From: J051 sp040289295
GTDB taxonomy: Bacteria; Armatimonadota; Fimbriimonadia; Fimbriimonadales; ATM1
Assembly (NCBI GenBank): GCA_040289295.1
Contig: PSLA01000010.1
Span: 1 to 64,000, forward strand
Length of the DNA: 64,000 nucleotides
Reading direction: 5' to 3'
The notes under the pieces were generated by a model. That model worked only from the letters and a program-made list of their open reading frames with translations, made no database searches and had not been told where the DNA came from. The position numbers and the translations under genes are program-made. This document shows positions 34,646-43,026 of this stretch, in pieces. The stretch's first letter is position 1. Each line of letters starts with the position of its first letter.

Positions 34646-35170
34646 ATGGAAACGTACGAGTGGTATTACGTCGGCGAGCTCGGCCAGCTTGGGCCGCTGA
34701 GCATCGAGCAAGTCGAAGATTTGGTGGAGGGCGGCGTTATCACTTCCGAGACGTACGTTTGGCGCCCAGGCATGAGCGACTGGACTGAGGCTGGGCATGT
34801 GCCTGCGATAGCGAGCCTGCTGCACTCGCCCACCAAGCCGCCGCCATTCGACCCGGGCAGACGAGCTTCGAAGCGGAAGAAGGCGAGAGAGGTGAGGGAG
34901 GGCCGAGGCACACTCGAGAGTCGCCAGGTTGCTCTGGAGTCCCGAGGTGACGTCCCAAGCCCGCGAAGCCGACTGGTCGCAGGCGTCCTGCAGTTGCTTC
35001 TCCCCGGAGTCGGAAGGATGTATCTCGGTTACGCCGCAATCGGCGTCCTGCAGTTGTTCTCAGTCGTTTGCACCTGCGGCATCATGTGGATTTGGTCGCT
35101 GATAGACGGCGTGGTCATCCTCGCCGGCGGAGTGGAGCATGACGGTTACGGACGCGTCCTGACGGATTGA
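34646..35170 (+). CDS. GYF_2 and TM2 domain membrane protein
   Basis: About 174 aa from the ATG at 34646. The N-terminus EWYYVGELGQLGPLSIEQVEDLVEGGVITSETYVWRPGMSDW is a bacterial GYF_2 domain (about 3-50). After a basic linker a TM2 domain follows: two hydrophobic segments around VAGVLQLLLPGVGRMYLGYAAIGVLQLF and GIMWIWSLIDGVVILAGG with the typical G..YLG and W.liDg motifs. Such fusions are thought to place an adaptor domain at the inner membrane. Role unknown. Lies 100 bp after ftsZ on the same strand. Confidence 0.85.
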   Translation: METYEWYYVGELGQLGPLSIEQVEDLVEGGVITSETYVWRPGMSDWTEAGHVPAIASLLHSPTKPPPFDPGRRASKRKKAREVREGRGTLESRQVALESRGDVPSPRSRLVAGVLQLLLPGVGRMYLGYAAIGVLQLFSVVCTCGIMWIWSLIDGVVILAGGVEHDGYGRVLTD

Positions 35171-35211
35171 CGGCTTCCGTGGGGTAAATACACCTGACAG
35201 GAGGGCGAATC

Positions 35212-35968
35212 TTGCGCAGTATCTCGTTTGGGATCCTTCTAACGTCTGGCTTATGCCTCGCCTCATGCGCGGGCGGAGGTAGCGGGAGCGGCACCGACGG
35301 TACACGAGGAGAGAAGCCCATGACCTTTCAAGAGGACGTTGAGTTCCTGAGGAAGCACGTGGAGACCATCGTTCTCACGGACGGCTCGGGGCCTGCGGTT
35401 GCCGTTGTTCCCGCATACCAGTGCCGCGTCATGACGAGCTCCTTCGCGCTTGATCAGCCCGGCATCGGCTGGATCAACTACGACCTCGTGGCCTCCGGCG
35501 AGTAACAGCCGCATATTAACGTGTACGGCGGCGAGGACCGCCTCTGGCTCGGTCCAGAGGGAGGGCAGTTCGCGATCTTCTTCTGGATGGCGACCCATTC
35601 ACCCTGCAGGCGTGGCACTCCCCATACTCGAGAGCTACGATCCAGGGCGGGAACTGGTCACCGTCGTTACCTTCTCGATTCCACCTGGCGCGAGTGACTA
35701 CGTGAACTCGATGTGGGAGATACAACAAAACCCGTTCCGCGGCGACGTGGTTAACAGTTACAACGACGGCCCGCCGGAACCCGGCAAACCGCTGGGGCCG
35801 CTTTGCGAGCTTGAGAGATCCTCGCCAGCCGCCGCCCTCGAGCCTCAGCAATCGTTGACACACGTGCATCAGACGTTCCACTTTGCAGGCAGCAAAGACG
35901 CGTTGCAGAGCATCGCGCGGGAGTCGCTCGGGGCTGAGCTTGACAAGGTCGCTGACGCCTTCAAGTAG
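35212..35968 (+). pseudogene. Degraded DUF6786-type lipoprotein gene
   Basis: The 5' part encodes a signal with lipobox (GLCLASC) and QPGIGWINYDLVASGE, then an in-frame TAA (35503-35505), after which the same frame continues HINVYGGEDRLWLGPEGGQF, a strong match to the GGEDRFWLGPEGGQ motif of DUF6786 proteins. The rest is in another frame: ESYDPGRELVTVVTFSIPPG, YVNSMWEIQQNPFRGDVVNSYNDGPPEPG and a C-terminal SLTHVHQTFHFAGS. The conserved family is about 380 aa, so roughly 130 residues are also missing. Stop, frameshift and deletion together make loss of function near certain. Confidence 0.8.
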
Positions 35969-36125
35969 CCGAGACGCCTTTTTTGGGCTCGCGGGATGCT
36001 TGCCCTCCCTAACTCCAACACCAGGGAGCCTGAGCGGCACGCGGGGACGCCCTTCCTACGCAGGGCCAGCCTGACCGTAGCGTGCGCACCACCCGAAACG
36101 GCGGGAAGCGGTAACCTGCCTGACG

Positions 36126-37763
36126 ATGATCACCCTCTGTATCGCAGCAGCGCTTTCCCAGACGGCCGCAGTTGCCGACCAGGGCGCCTACCTAACCTAC
36201 CAAGCCGGTGTCGTTGTCGCTCGGGAGGGATTCCGAATCCTCGACACCGGGAAGAGTAGCGCACTCGTCACGAGGGGCGAAACGTCGCCGGAAAAGCCCG
36301 AAAACCTTCTGATGAAGGTTGAAGCGCAAACAAAGAACGGCTCGCTCACCTCCGCCGTGCTCAACTTTGGCGGAGGCAAGACGCTCGAGGTGGCAGTCGG
36401 GGACGGCGTTGTTACCATGTCGGATGGCACCGAGGTGAAGTTTAACAACCATCGGCCGCTCTATCTCGCCGAGAACCTGGTATGGCACACCCTGCGCCAC
36501 ATCTTTCGGGACATTCCGGCGGACGCCGAGCAAGCTGAGCCCCAGATACTCGTGCCAACGCAACGCGTGGTGCTCACGATGTCGCTTTCCCATAAGCGCG
36601 TCCGCGATGACGGTCTCGTCGAGTGGAGCGCGACCATCGCGGGCGTTCAACAGACGTTTGTTGTTGACGGCCAGGGCAACGTGCTTCACATTTCCATACC
36701 AAGCCAACGAGCGCAAGTCGTTCGGAAGGGGCATGAGAGCCTGATGAGTACCGGACCGGTTCCAGAACTGACTGAATTGAAGCCCAACGCCGCCAGATAC
36801 ACCGAGCGAGAGGTGGAGGTGATGACAGCGGCGAACGTGTACCTCAGGGGCACCCTAACCGTTCCCAACGCCCCCGGCCTGAAGCCCGCGGTGTTGCTCA
36901 TCTCCGGGTCGGGCCCACAAGACCGAAACTGGAACACACCGCCAGTACTAAACGCCTCGCTCGCTACTCAGATCGCCGACCGGCTCGCCGCCGAGGGCTG
37001 CGTCGTCTTGCGCATGGACGACCGAGGAGTCGGCGGCTCTACCGGCAACCTGAGCACAGCCACACTCTCTGCGCTCGTCACCGACGCCGAGCGGCTGGCG
37101 GATTACCTTAAGGCGCTGCCAGAGGTTGACCCGTTCAAGGTGATCGTGCTCGGGCATAGTGAAGGCGGCGTGATTGCGCCGATGGTTGCCGCAGACGATC
37201 CGACGATCGCCGGCGTGATCATCCTTGCTGGCACGAGCCGACCACTCGATCAGATCATCATCGAGCAGTTGAAGGCGCAGGAATCCGACACGCGTCTTCC
37301 CAAGCCTCTCCGCGAGGAAGCCACGCGTATGCTCCCCCTCATGATTGAGACGATCGCTCGAGCGAAGGCAGGGGAGCGTGGGATCGTGAACGGCATCAAC
37401 CTTTCTTGGCTGCGCGAACACATGAAGCATGATCCGAGGGAAACGATCGCCAAAGTGCGCTGCCCAATCCTTATCGTTCAGGGGGAGGACGACCTGAAGG
37501 TTCTGCCCAGAAACGCCACCGAGCTGCACGACTCCGCGCGTGCGGCGGGCAACGATGATGTTAGCGTCGAGTTGTTTCCAGGGCTAACACACCTCTTCAC
37601 ACAGTCCCCTTTCACTAACGCTAACTACAATGCCGCGGAGGCGGAGCGCATCAGCCCTCTCGTGCTGGATACCCTTGCTTCCTGGCTCCGGGCGCGCTTC
37701 GTGCCGGACGCGCCCAGGCTCGCCGCCCCCTCTCTCTGGGAGAGGGTCGGGGTGAGGGACTAG
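36126..37763 (+). CDS. Secreted alpha/beta hydrolase
   Basis: 545 aa. Short signal peptide (MITLCIAAALSQTAA). A beta-rich N-terminal domain of about 230 residues precedes the hydrolase: LYLRGTLTVP, AVLLISGSGPQDRNW (oxyanion region), MDDRGVGGS, IVLGHSEGG (nucleophile Ser about 344), ILIVQGEDDLKV (acid) and LTHLFT (His). This layout resembles peptidase S9/BAAT-type esterases with extended N-termini. Substrate unknown. The final residues PSLWERVGVRD are encoded by a family A palindrome, so the ancestral stop was probably overwritten. Confidence 0.88.
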   Translation: MITLCIAAALSQTAAVADQGAYLTYQAGVVVAREGFRILDTGKSSALVTRGETSPEKPENLLMKVEAQTKNGSLTSAVLNFGGGKTLEVAVGDGVVTMSDGTEVKFNNHRPLYLAENLVWHTLRHIFRDIPADAEQAEPQILVPTQRVVLTMSLSHKRVRDDGLVEWSATIAGVQQTFVVDGQGNVLHISIPSQRAQVVRKGHESLMSTGPVPELTELKPNAARYTEREVEVMTAANVYLRGTLTVPNAPGLKPAVLLISGSGPQDRNWNTPPVLNASLATQIADRLAAEGCVVLRMDDRGVGGSTGNLSTATLSALVTDAERLADYLKALPEVDPFKVIVLGHSEGGVIAPMVAADDPTIAGVIILAGTSRPLDQIIIEQLKAQESDTRLPKPLREEATRMLPLMIETIARAKAGERGIVNGINLSWLREHMKHDPRETIAKVRCPILIVQGEDDLKVLPRNATELHDSARAAGNDDVSVELFPGLTHLFTQSPFTNANYNAAEAERISPLVLDTLASWLRARFVPDAPRLAAPSLWERVGVRD

Positions 37764-37791
37764 TCTCATTGAAAAGCCCACTGACCCATCG
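37727..37791. repeat. Family A palindromic repeat with conserved 3' tail, spanning the hydrolase end and the trpA start
   Basis: CCCCCTCTCTCTGGGAGAGG then GTCGGGGTGAGGG (37727-37758), followed by ACTAGTCTCATTGAAAAGCC and CACTGACCCA. The same tail follows copies at 38615 and 40977. The TTG inside it is the start codon of the trpA frame. Confidence 0.85.
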
Positions 37792-38572
37792 ATTCGAAAC
37801 TCTGAGGGCGCGGGGCGAACGGGCGCTTGTGTGCTTCGTCATAGCGGGCGACCCATCGCTCGACGCGCTGCCGGACATCCTCGAGACGCTCGCAGAGGCC
37901 GGGACCGACGTCATCGAGATTGGCATTCCATTCAGCGACCCGATAGCAGACGGCCCGACCATCCAGGCGAGCAGCCAGCGCGCGCTGGACAGAGGCGTGA
38001 CCCCACAGGCAATCCTCGATGCGATTGCGCCAGTTTCGCGTAATCTGCCACCCCTAGTCCTCATGGGTTACACGAACACCGCAATGCGCCCAGGCTTCCA
38101 CCGTTTCGCGCAAAGCGTGCGCGCTGCTGGCGTGAGCGGTGTCATCCTCAGCGACCTGATACCCGAAGAGGCGCACGAATGGACGCAGGCTGCGAGAGGC
38201 GAGGGGCTTGATAGCATCTTCCTTGTTGCGCCAACGAGCACACAAGAGCGAATCCGACTGGCGACGCAATCCTCAACCGGCTTCGTCTATTGCGTCTCGC
38301 GGACGGGCGTGACGGGCGCAGCGAGCGAGGTGCCGCCCGGCGTTGTCGATGTAGTCCGAACGGTAAATGCGACCAGCGACCTGCCGGTGTGCGTAGGCTT
38401 CGGGGTCTCCAAGATTGATCACGTGGCGATGGTATGCAAGGTCGCTGACGGCGCTGTTGTCGGCAGCGCCCTGGTTGAGCTGCTTGCGACGCGTTGGGAG
38501 GGCGGAAAGGGGGCGCCTGAGGTCGCTCGCTTCGTTTCCTCGCTCAAACTTGCAACGATACAGGGAGCGTGA
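37769..38572 (+). CDS. trpA: Tryptophan synthase alpha subunit
   Basis: 267 aa from a TTG. It cleaves indole-3-glycerol phosphate to indole. LVCFVIAGDPSLD, DVIEIGIPFSDPIADGPTIQ (catalytic Glu and Asp), LMGYTNTAMRPGF, GVSGVILSDLIPEEA, FLVAPTSTQERI and GFVYCVSRTGVTGA followed by VGFGVS are all in place. The first seven residues (MKSPLTH) come from the conserved tail of a family A repeat, so the native start was replaced or captured; no other start codon lies between it and conserved sequence. trpB is not adjacent. Confidence 0.94.
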   Translation: MKSPLTHRFETLRARGERALVCFVIAGDPSLDALPDILETLAEAGTDVIEIGIPFSDPIADGPTIQASSQRALDRGVTPQAILDAIAPVSRNLPPLVLMGYTNTAMRPGFHRFAQSVRAAGVSGVILSDLIPEEAHEWTQAARGEGLDSIFLVAPTSTQERIRLATQSSTGFVYCVSRTGVTGAASEVPPGVVDVVRTVNATSDLPVCVGFGVSKIDHVAMVCKVADGAVVGSALVELLATRWEGGKGAPEVARFVSSLKLATIQGA

Positions 38573-38577
38573 GCGTC

Positions 38578-38712
38578 GCCCCCTCTCCCTCTGGGAGAGG
38601 ACCGGGGTGAGGGCGCCCCCTCTCCCTCTGGGAGAGGGCCGGGGTGAGGGACTAGTCCCATTGAAAAGCCCACTGACCCACCGAAAACAACCGAACACCA
38701 AAAACAACACCC
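38578..38712. repeat. Two tandem family A palindromes with conserved tail
   Basis: Units at about 38580-38612 and 38615-38649 (CCCTCTCCCTCTGGGAGAGG each), then GACTAGTCCCATTGAAAAGC and CCACTGACCCA, then AAAACAACCGAACACCAAAA followed by ACAACAC (38684-38710). The last 27 bp recur in inverted orientation at 54295-54321. Confidence 0.85.
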
Positions 38713-38722
38713 CAAAAGAACT

Positions 38723-38747
38723 GCTCGCGAGGACGCTTGCCCTCCCT
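38723..38747. repeat. Family B dispersed repeat
   Basis: GCTCGCGAGGACGCTTGCCC then TCCCT; a diverged copy of the GTTCGCGAGACGCTCACGCT element, ending at the stop of the acetyltransferase gene. Confidence 0.55.
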
Positions 38748-38751
38748 CGGA

Positions 38752-39234
38752 TCACAACTCCAGCACGAATCCCCACTCCTCGTACGTGTCCGCGTCGCGA
38801 ACCCAGCGGTCGCCGATCGATTGAGCTCCATAGCACAGATACATCCGATGCGCGATTTTCAACTTTTTGTCAGACCAGATAAGCATCCTCCGAAACCCTT
38901 TCTCGCGGGCCGCGGCAACGACATGCTCAAAGAGCCGCTTTCCCCAACCTTGACCGCGGGCTGCCATGAGCAGATAGAGCCTCATCAACTCGCACACCTC
39001 TTCTGAGCGAGGCAGATATCCCGCCGTCCCGATGACAACTTCACCGTCCGCTAAGACCCAAAAGTCGCCCCCAACTTGAAAGTAGTGTCGTTCGATATCC
39101 GTTAGGTCTCGATTGTAATACCCAGGGTCCCAGGCGAAGTCGTACTCCTCCCAAACGGCCTGGACGACCGCTTGAATCTGAGCCTCATCTCCTCTTCGCG
39201 CGCGCCGGATCTGCAACGGGGACACGAGATTCAT
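38752..39234 (-). CDS. GNAT-family N-acetyltransferase
   Basis: 160 aa. LQIRRARRGDEAQIQAVVQAVW opens the fold; FWVLADGEVVIGTAGYLPRSEEVCELMRLYLLMAARGQGWGKRLFEHVVAAAREKGF contains motif A with RGQGWGKRL (about 96-104) for acetyl-CoA pyrophosphate binding, and MYLCYGAQSIGDRW is motif B (yxxxGF-like). Substrate unknown. It diverges from rfbD. Confidence 0.9.
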   Translation of the reverse strand: MNLVSPLQIRRARRGDEAQIQAVVQAVWEEYDFAWDPGYYNRDLTDIERHYFQVGGDFWVLADGEVVIGTAGYLPRSEEVCELMRLYLLMAARGQGWGKRLFEHVVAAAREKGFRRMLIWSDKKLKIAHRMYLCYGAQSIGDRWVRDADTYEEWGFVLEL

Positions 39235-39268
39235 TCTACACGCGACCGCCGAAGGTAACCTTCGCGCG

Positions 39269-40135
39269 ATGCGCGCGCTGCTCGTTGGAGCAACCGGATT
39301 GTTGGGCTCGGAGGTGCTTGCCGAGCTTCAATCACGGGGCTGCGAGGTGTTCGCGCCACCCAGTGACGAATTGGACATCACGGACGACCGGGTAGTCTCT
39401 GCCTTCTTCCTCGGAACGAGCGTGGATTGGATCGTAAACTGCGCCGCATACACCGCAGTTGACCAAGCCGAGGACGAGCCGGATCGCGTGCGCCTGCTGA
39501 ACGCCTACGGCCCGATGCTCCTCGCACGCGTCACGACGTATCTCCCCGTGCGCCTGCTCCACATGAGCACCGACTTCGTTTTTGACGGCAAGAAGCGCGC
39601 GCCGTATCACGAGGACGACGAAACCAACCCGTTGTGCGTTTACGCGAGGACGAAACTGGAGGGAGAGACGCATGTGCTTGACGAGAACCCAGAGAACATC
39701 GTCGTGCGAACGGCTTGGCTGTTCGGCAACAATGGAGGGTGCTTCCCGGCAACCATCCTTCGCCTGGCAGAGCAGGCCGACAAGGAGCTTCGCGTTGTCA
39801 CCGACCAACACGGAAGCCCAACCTATGCGCCTGACCTCGCAGCCGCGATCGCAAACCTTATCGAAGCGAACGCTCCGGGGGGGGTGTACCACGCCGTGAA
39901 TTCAGGCGAGGCGACATGGTACGACCTGGCGGTCGAGACGCTCACCGCTGCCCGAATCTCTTCACGAGTGGTTCCAATATCCTCTGAGGAGTGGCCAACG
40001 AAAGCGCAGCGGCCCGCGTACTCCGTGCTGGCGACCGAGCGCTACCGCAGCCTTGGCTTCCCGCCTTTGCCCGATTGGAGGGACGCCGTCCGGCGGTTTG
40101 TAGAAGCTCGAACGAGCACCTACCCGTGTAACTAG
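39269..40135 (+). CDS. rfbD: dTDP-4-dehydrorhamnose reductase
   Basis: 288 aa short-chain reductase. LLVGATGLLGSEVL (4-17) is the NAD(P) motif; the segment DELDITD and VNCAAYTAVDQAEDEPDRV are diagnostic of RmlD. STDFVFDGKKRAPYHEDDETNPLCVYARTKLEGE holds the catalytic Ser/Thr and YxxxK. It makes dTDP-L-rhamnose in the last step of the Rml pathway; rmlA, B and C are not in the window. Overlaps convergent cdd by 4 bp. Confidence 0.92.
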   Translation: MRALLVGATGLLGSEVLAELQSRGCEVFAPPSDELDITDDRVVSAFFLGTSVDWIVNCAAYTAVDQAEDEPDRVRLLNAYGPMLLARVTTYLPVRLLHMSTDFVFDGKKRAPYHEDDETNPLCVYARTKLEGETHVLDENPENIVVRTAWLFGNNGGCFPATILRLAEQADKELRVVTDQHGSPTYAPDLAAAIANLIEANAPGGVYHAVNSGEATWYDLAVETLTAARISSRVVPISSEEWPTKAQRPAYSVLATERYRSLGFPPLPDWRDAVRRFVEARTSTYPCN

Positions 40136-40524
40136 CCCCGCTTCCCAAAGAATCGGTGCGGTAGCAGCTGGTCAAAGCGGAACGCCTTCTCCTTCCCGGC
40201 TGCGTCCACGAGGAACACTTCCGCGTCAAGGGAGGGGTGGACAAACTCCGCCAGCGCCTGTAGGCACGAGCCGCACGGGGGTGCGCCATCCTCGGTTGCA
40301 ACTGCCACGCCAACAATCCTCCTCCCGCCCGCCCGCACCATCGCCGACAGCGCGTTGACTTCGGCGCAGGTACCGACCGGCGAGGACGCGTTCTCAACGT
40401 TGCAGCCCGTGTGCACCTGCCCGTTGTCGTCCAGAATCGCTGCCCCAACCGCGTAGCCGGAATAGGGGCAGTAGGCGGCGGCTCTCGCGTCGATTGCTTC
40501 TTTTGAGAGTGGCCTATTCATCAT
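40132..40524 (-). CDS. cdd: Cytidine deaminase
   Basis: 130 aa. YCPYSGYAVGAAI (about 18-30), NVENASSPVGTCAEVNAL with C-A-E (zinc ligand and proton shuttle), and PPCGSCLQAL with the two other zinc cysteines. It deaminates cytidine and deoxycytidine for pyrimidine salvage. Start overlaps mutS2 stop by 4 bp. Confidence 0.95.
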   Translation of the reverse strand: MMNRPLSKEAIDARAAAYCPYSGYAVGAAILDDNGQVHTGCNVENASSPVGTCAEVNALSAMVRAGGRRIVGVAVATEDGAPPCGSCLQALAEFVHPSLDAEVFLVDAAGKEKAFRFDQLLPHRFFGKRG

Positions 40525-42908
40525 CCGAAATGTACCACCGTCACTCCGTCCCCTCCATTCGAAGGCGCAGCGTCGTGGAATTCCTTCACGTCCTTCTTTG
40601 CAGCGAGGCGTTCCCGCACCAACCTCCTCAGCACCCCGTCTCCACGACCATGGACGATGCGCACGCTCTCGATGCCGGAGAGCAACACGTCGTCGAGGTA
40701 CCGCTCCAATGCTTCCAGAGCCTCCTCCGCCCGCATTTTTCGTATGACCAACTCGGGACTCACGCTCTCCGCTCTCCGGCGAGATATGCCTCCTATGCCC
40801 GGAGCCGGCGTCCCTTCCGTAGGCGGGGCTGGAGATACCTCCAACCGTGTCACCGGGACTGTAAAGCGCTTGCCTGCAATAAGCACAACCGCCATCTCAT
40901 CCCTTATAGACTGAACCTCTCCAACTCGCCCGGTGCCACGGATTCGAACTGAATCACCGACCGCGAACGCCTCGTCCCCTCTCACCCTGGGAGAGGGCCG
41001 GGGTGAGGGACTAGTCTCATTGAAAAGCGCGAGAATCGTTTCAGCCTCCTGTAGGCGCTCTACGGCCCGCCCAGCTTCATGCAGCGCGTCAGCGCGAACG
41101 GATTTGTCGCCAGCATCCGACGAGCGCTTCGTTTGTTCGAGTAGTCGGCGGTACACTTCCCGCGCATCGCGGATCGCATCCTCCACTTCTTCCTGAAGCC
41201 TCTTTCGCAAGCGGGCGTACTTCTCCTCAAGTTCGCGCCGCTCGTGAAGCAGAGCATCGCGCTCCTGAATCGCTTGCGCCTTCGCTCTCAGCGCGTCTTC
41301 GCGAGCGAGCCGCGCTTCGAGAAGTGCTGCATCCATTTCTTGATCGCGTCGCTTACGCTCCCGCACCTCGTCGCCCATCGCACCTTCTGCGCGGCGGAGC
41401 ACGTCATCGGGGATGCCGAGCCGTTGCGCTATCTCTAGTGCATGGCTTTGGCCCGATGCACCCGGAATCAAACGATAGGTCGGGCGCAACGTCTCGACGT
41501 CGAATTCCATCGCCGACGGCCGAATGCGCCCACTCTGTTGGGCAAACTCCTTCAACTCCCCATAGTGCGTGGTTGCGGCGATAACGACACCTGCATCGAG
41601 CAGCGTGTCGAGCACTGCCACAGCCAAGGCGGAGCCTTCGGCGGGGTCGGTGCCTGCGCCAACCTCGTCGAGCAACGCCAATGCGCCCGCCCTCGCCTTC
41701 CGGAGCATTCGCGCGATATTCTTCATATGGCCGCTGAAAGTCGAGAGCGACTGTTCAACGGACTGCTCGTCCCCAATGTCGGCGAACACTCCGGTGAACG
41801 CGCCGTACTCGATTCGCTCGGCCGGAGGATGCGCGCCGCAACCGAGCAGAAGCGCATACAGGCCAAGCAACTTCAGCGTAACCGTCTTGCCGCCCGTGTT
41901 AGGACCCGTGATGAGCAGCGACCCGTAGGATCCGCCGACGGAGACTGTCAATGGAACGGATGTTTCCCGGTCAAGCAGAGGGTGATGTCCCTCCACCACC
42001 GAGAGGAAGTGCCCGTCCCGGATTCGCGGCGTTCCCGCGGAACGTTCGTTTGCGCTCTTCGCCATCGCCAAGTGCGCGTCGATCTCGGCGACCGCGTCCA
42101 ACCCCGCAAGAATCTCATCCGTGTGCTCGCCAACTGTCGCAGACAGTTGCATCAGCACCCGCTCCACCTCCTCTCGCTCTTCAGCCACGGCCTCGCGCAA
42201 TCGGTTCGACTCACCGAGAATCGCCTCCGGCTCCACGTACACCGTCTGGCCCGTGGCGCTGGCGTCGTGAACGATGCCCTTGACCTTGCCTCGGAATGCG
42301 GCTTTCACTGGAACCACGTACCGCCCCTCTCGAACCGTGTAGAGCGGTTCCTGCAAGTAGTCACGCAACGAGCCGTGTACCAGCGAGTGCAGCCGCTCCG
42401 TGATGCGCCGCTGCAGCGTCGCACGTTGCGCGCGCAAGCGTGCGAGTGCCGGGCTCGCGCCATCCAACACCTCCCCGTCCTCAGCGACCGACTTCGTCAG
42501 CCTCTCCTCCAGCTCTTCGAGCCACGGAATCGCCTGACCAAGGGCGCACAGCGTCGGGGCGCTTGCCCGTGAGCGGTCAAGCCATGTGCGCAGCCGCTGC
42601 ATTCCGGTGAGCGTCTCCGCGATGCGAAACAGTTGCGTCCCCGGCACGAGAGCTCCCTTTCCTGCCATGCGCACAGGCTCGGCAACGTCGCGCACACTCC
42701 CGTAGGGCGGTGGCGGCTCGCTCTCGATGAGTGCGCGCGCCTCTGCAGTCTTTCGGAGCCGTCCCTCGATGACCGTGCGGTCGCACGTCGGGCGCAAACC
42801 GAGGAGAAACGGACCGCCGAGCGTCGTCTCGCACCCCCGGGCTATTTGCTCCAATGCCCGCCTCAGTTCGAGTACGCCTTCGGCGTGAGAAGTATCCACC
42901 GTCTGCAT
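40521..42908 (-). CDS. mutS2: Endonuclease MutS2
   Basis: 795 aa. Core ATPase: ITGPNTGGKTVTLKLLGLYAL (Walker A about 335), FADIGDEQSVEQSLSTFSGHM, LLDEVGAGTDPAEGSALA (Walker B) and AATTHYGELKEFA. A long coiled coil (about 510-620) follows, then a KOW-like strand region, and a C-terminal Smr nuclease domain with VRIVHGRGDGVLRRLVRERL. MutS2 lacks the mismatch-recognition domain and acts on recombination intermediates or stalled ribosomes. A family A palindrome (40977-41030) is translated in frame as part of SPSPRPSPRVRG between coil and KOW region. Confidence 0.95.
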   Translation of the reverse strand: MQTVDTSHAEGVLELRRALEQIARGCETTLGGPFLLGLRPTCDRTVIEGRLRKTAEARALIESEPPPPYGSVRDVAEPVRMAGKGALVPGTQLFRIAETLTGMQRLRTWLDRSRASAPTLCALGQAIPWLEELEERLTKSVAEDGEVLDGASPALARLRAQRATLQRRITERLHSLVHGSLRDYLQEPLYTVREGRYVVPVKAAFRGKVKGIVHDASATGQTVYVEPEAILGESNRLREAVAEEREEVERVLMQLSATVGEHTDEILAGLDAVAEIDAHLAMAKSANERSAGTPRIRDGHFLSVVEGHHPLLDRETSVPLTVSVGGSYGSLLITGPNTGGKTVTLKLLGLYALLLGCGAHPPAERIEYGAFTGVFADIGDEQSVEQSLSTFSGHMKNIARMLRKARAGALALLDEVGAGTDPAEGSALAVAVLDTLLDAGVVIAATTHYGELKEFAQQSGRIRPSAMEFDVETLRPTYRLIPGASGQSHALEIAQRLGIPDDVLRRAEGAMGDEVRERKRRDQEMDAALLEARLAREDALRAKAQAIQERDALLHERRELEEKYARLRKRLQEEVEDAIRDAREVYRRLLEQTKRSSDAGDKSVRADALHEAGRAVERLQEAETILALFNETSPSPRPSPRVRGDEAFAVGDSVRIRGTGRVGEVQSIRDEMAVVLIAGKRFTVPVTRLEVSPAPPTEGTPAPGIGGISRRRAESVSPELVIRKMRAEEALEALERYLDDVLLSGIESVRIVHGRGDGVLRRLVRERLAAKKDVKEFHDAAPSNGGDGVTVVHFG
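40977..41030. repeat. Family A palindromic repeat with tail, inside mutS2
   Basis: CCCTCTCACCCTGGGAGAGG then GCCGGGGTGAGGG and the tail ACTAGTCTCATTGAAAAGC. It adds about 18 residues in frame (LFNETSPSPRPSPRVRG) to MutS2. Confidence 0.85.
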
Positions 42909-42919
42909 TTTGTCTCGCT

Positions 42920-42977
42920 TTTACTCCCGACCGTGCATTAGCATCTTCTTTACTCCCGACCGTGCATTAGCATCTTC
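42920..42977. repeat. 29-bp tandem duplication upstream of mutS2
   Basis: TTTACTCCCGACCGTGCATT then AGCATCTTC occurs twice head to tail (42920-42948 and 42949-42977), exactly repeated. On the minus strand each unit ends CGGGAGTAAA; the GGGAG of the nearer copy lies 15 bp before the mutS2 start codon and could be part of its ribosome binding site. Confidence 0.9.
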
Positions 42978-43026
42978 CGTGTGAGGGGTGTGGTTTCACG
43001 ACCGGGACAGCACGTCCCACGGTTCG

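Noticed and set aside
40930..40975. Sequence reminiscent of a tRNA TPsiC arm (GGATTCGAACT)
   Set aside because: It lies inside the mutS2 reading frame, and no acceptor stem or anticodon arm can be folded around it.
41442..42572. 376-codon plus-strand frame
   Set aside because: Antisense to mutS2, which has all family motifs.
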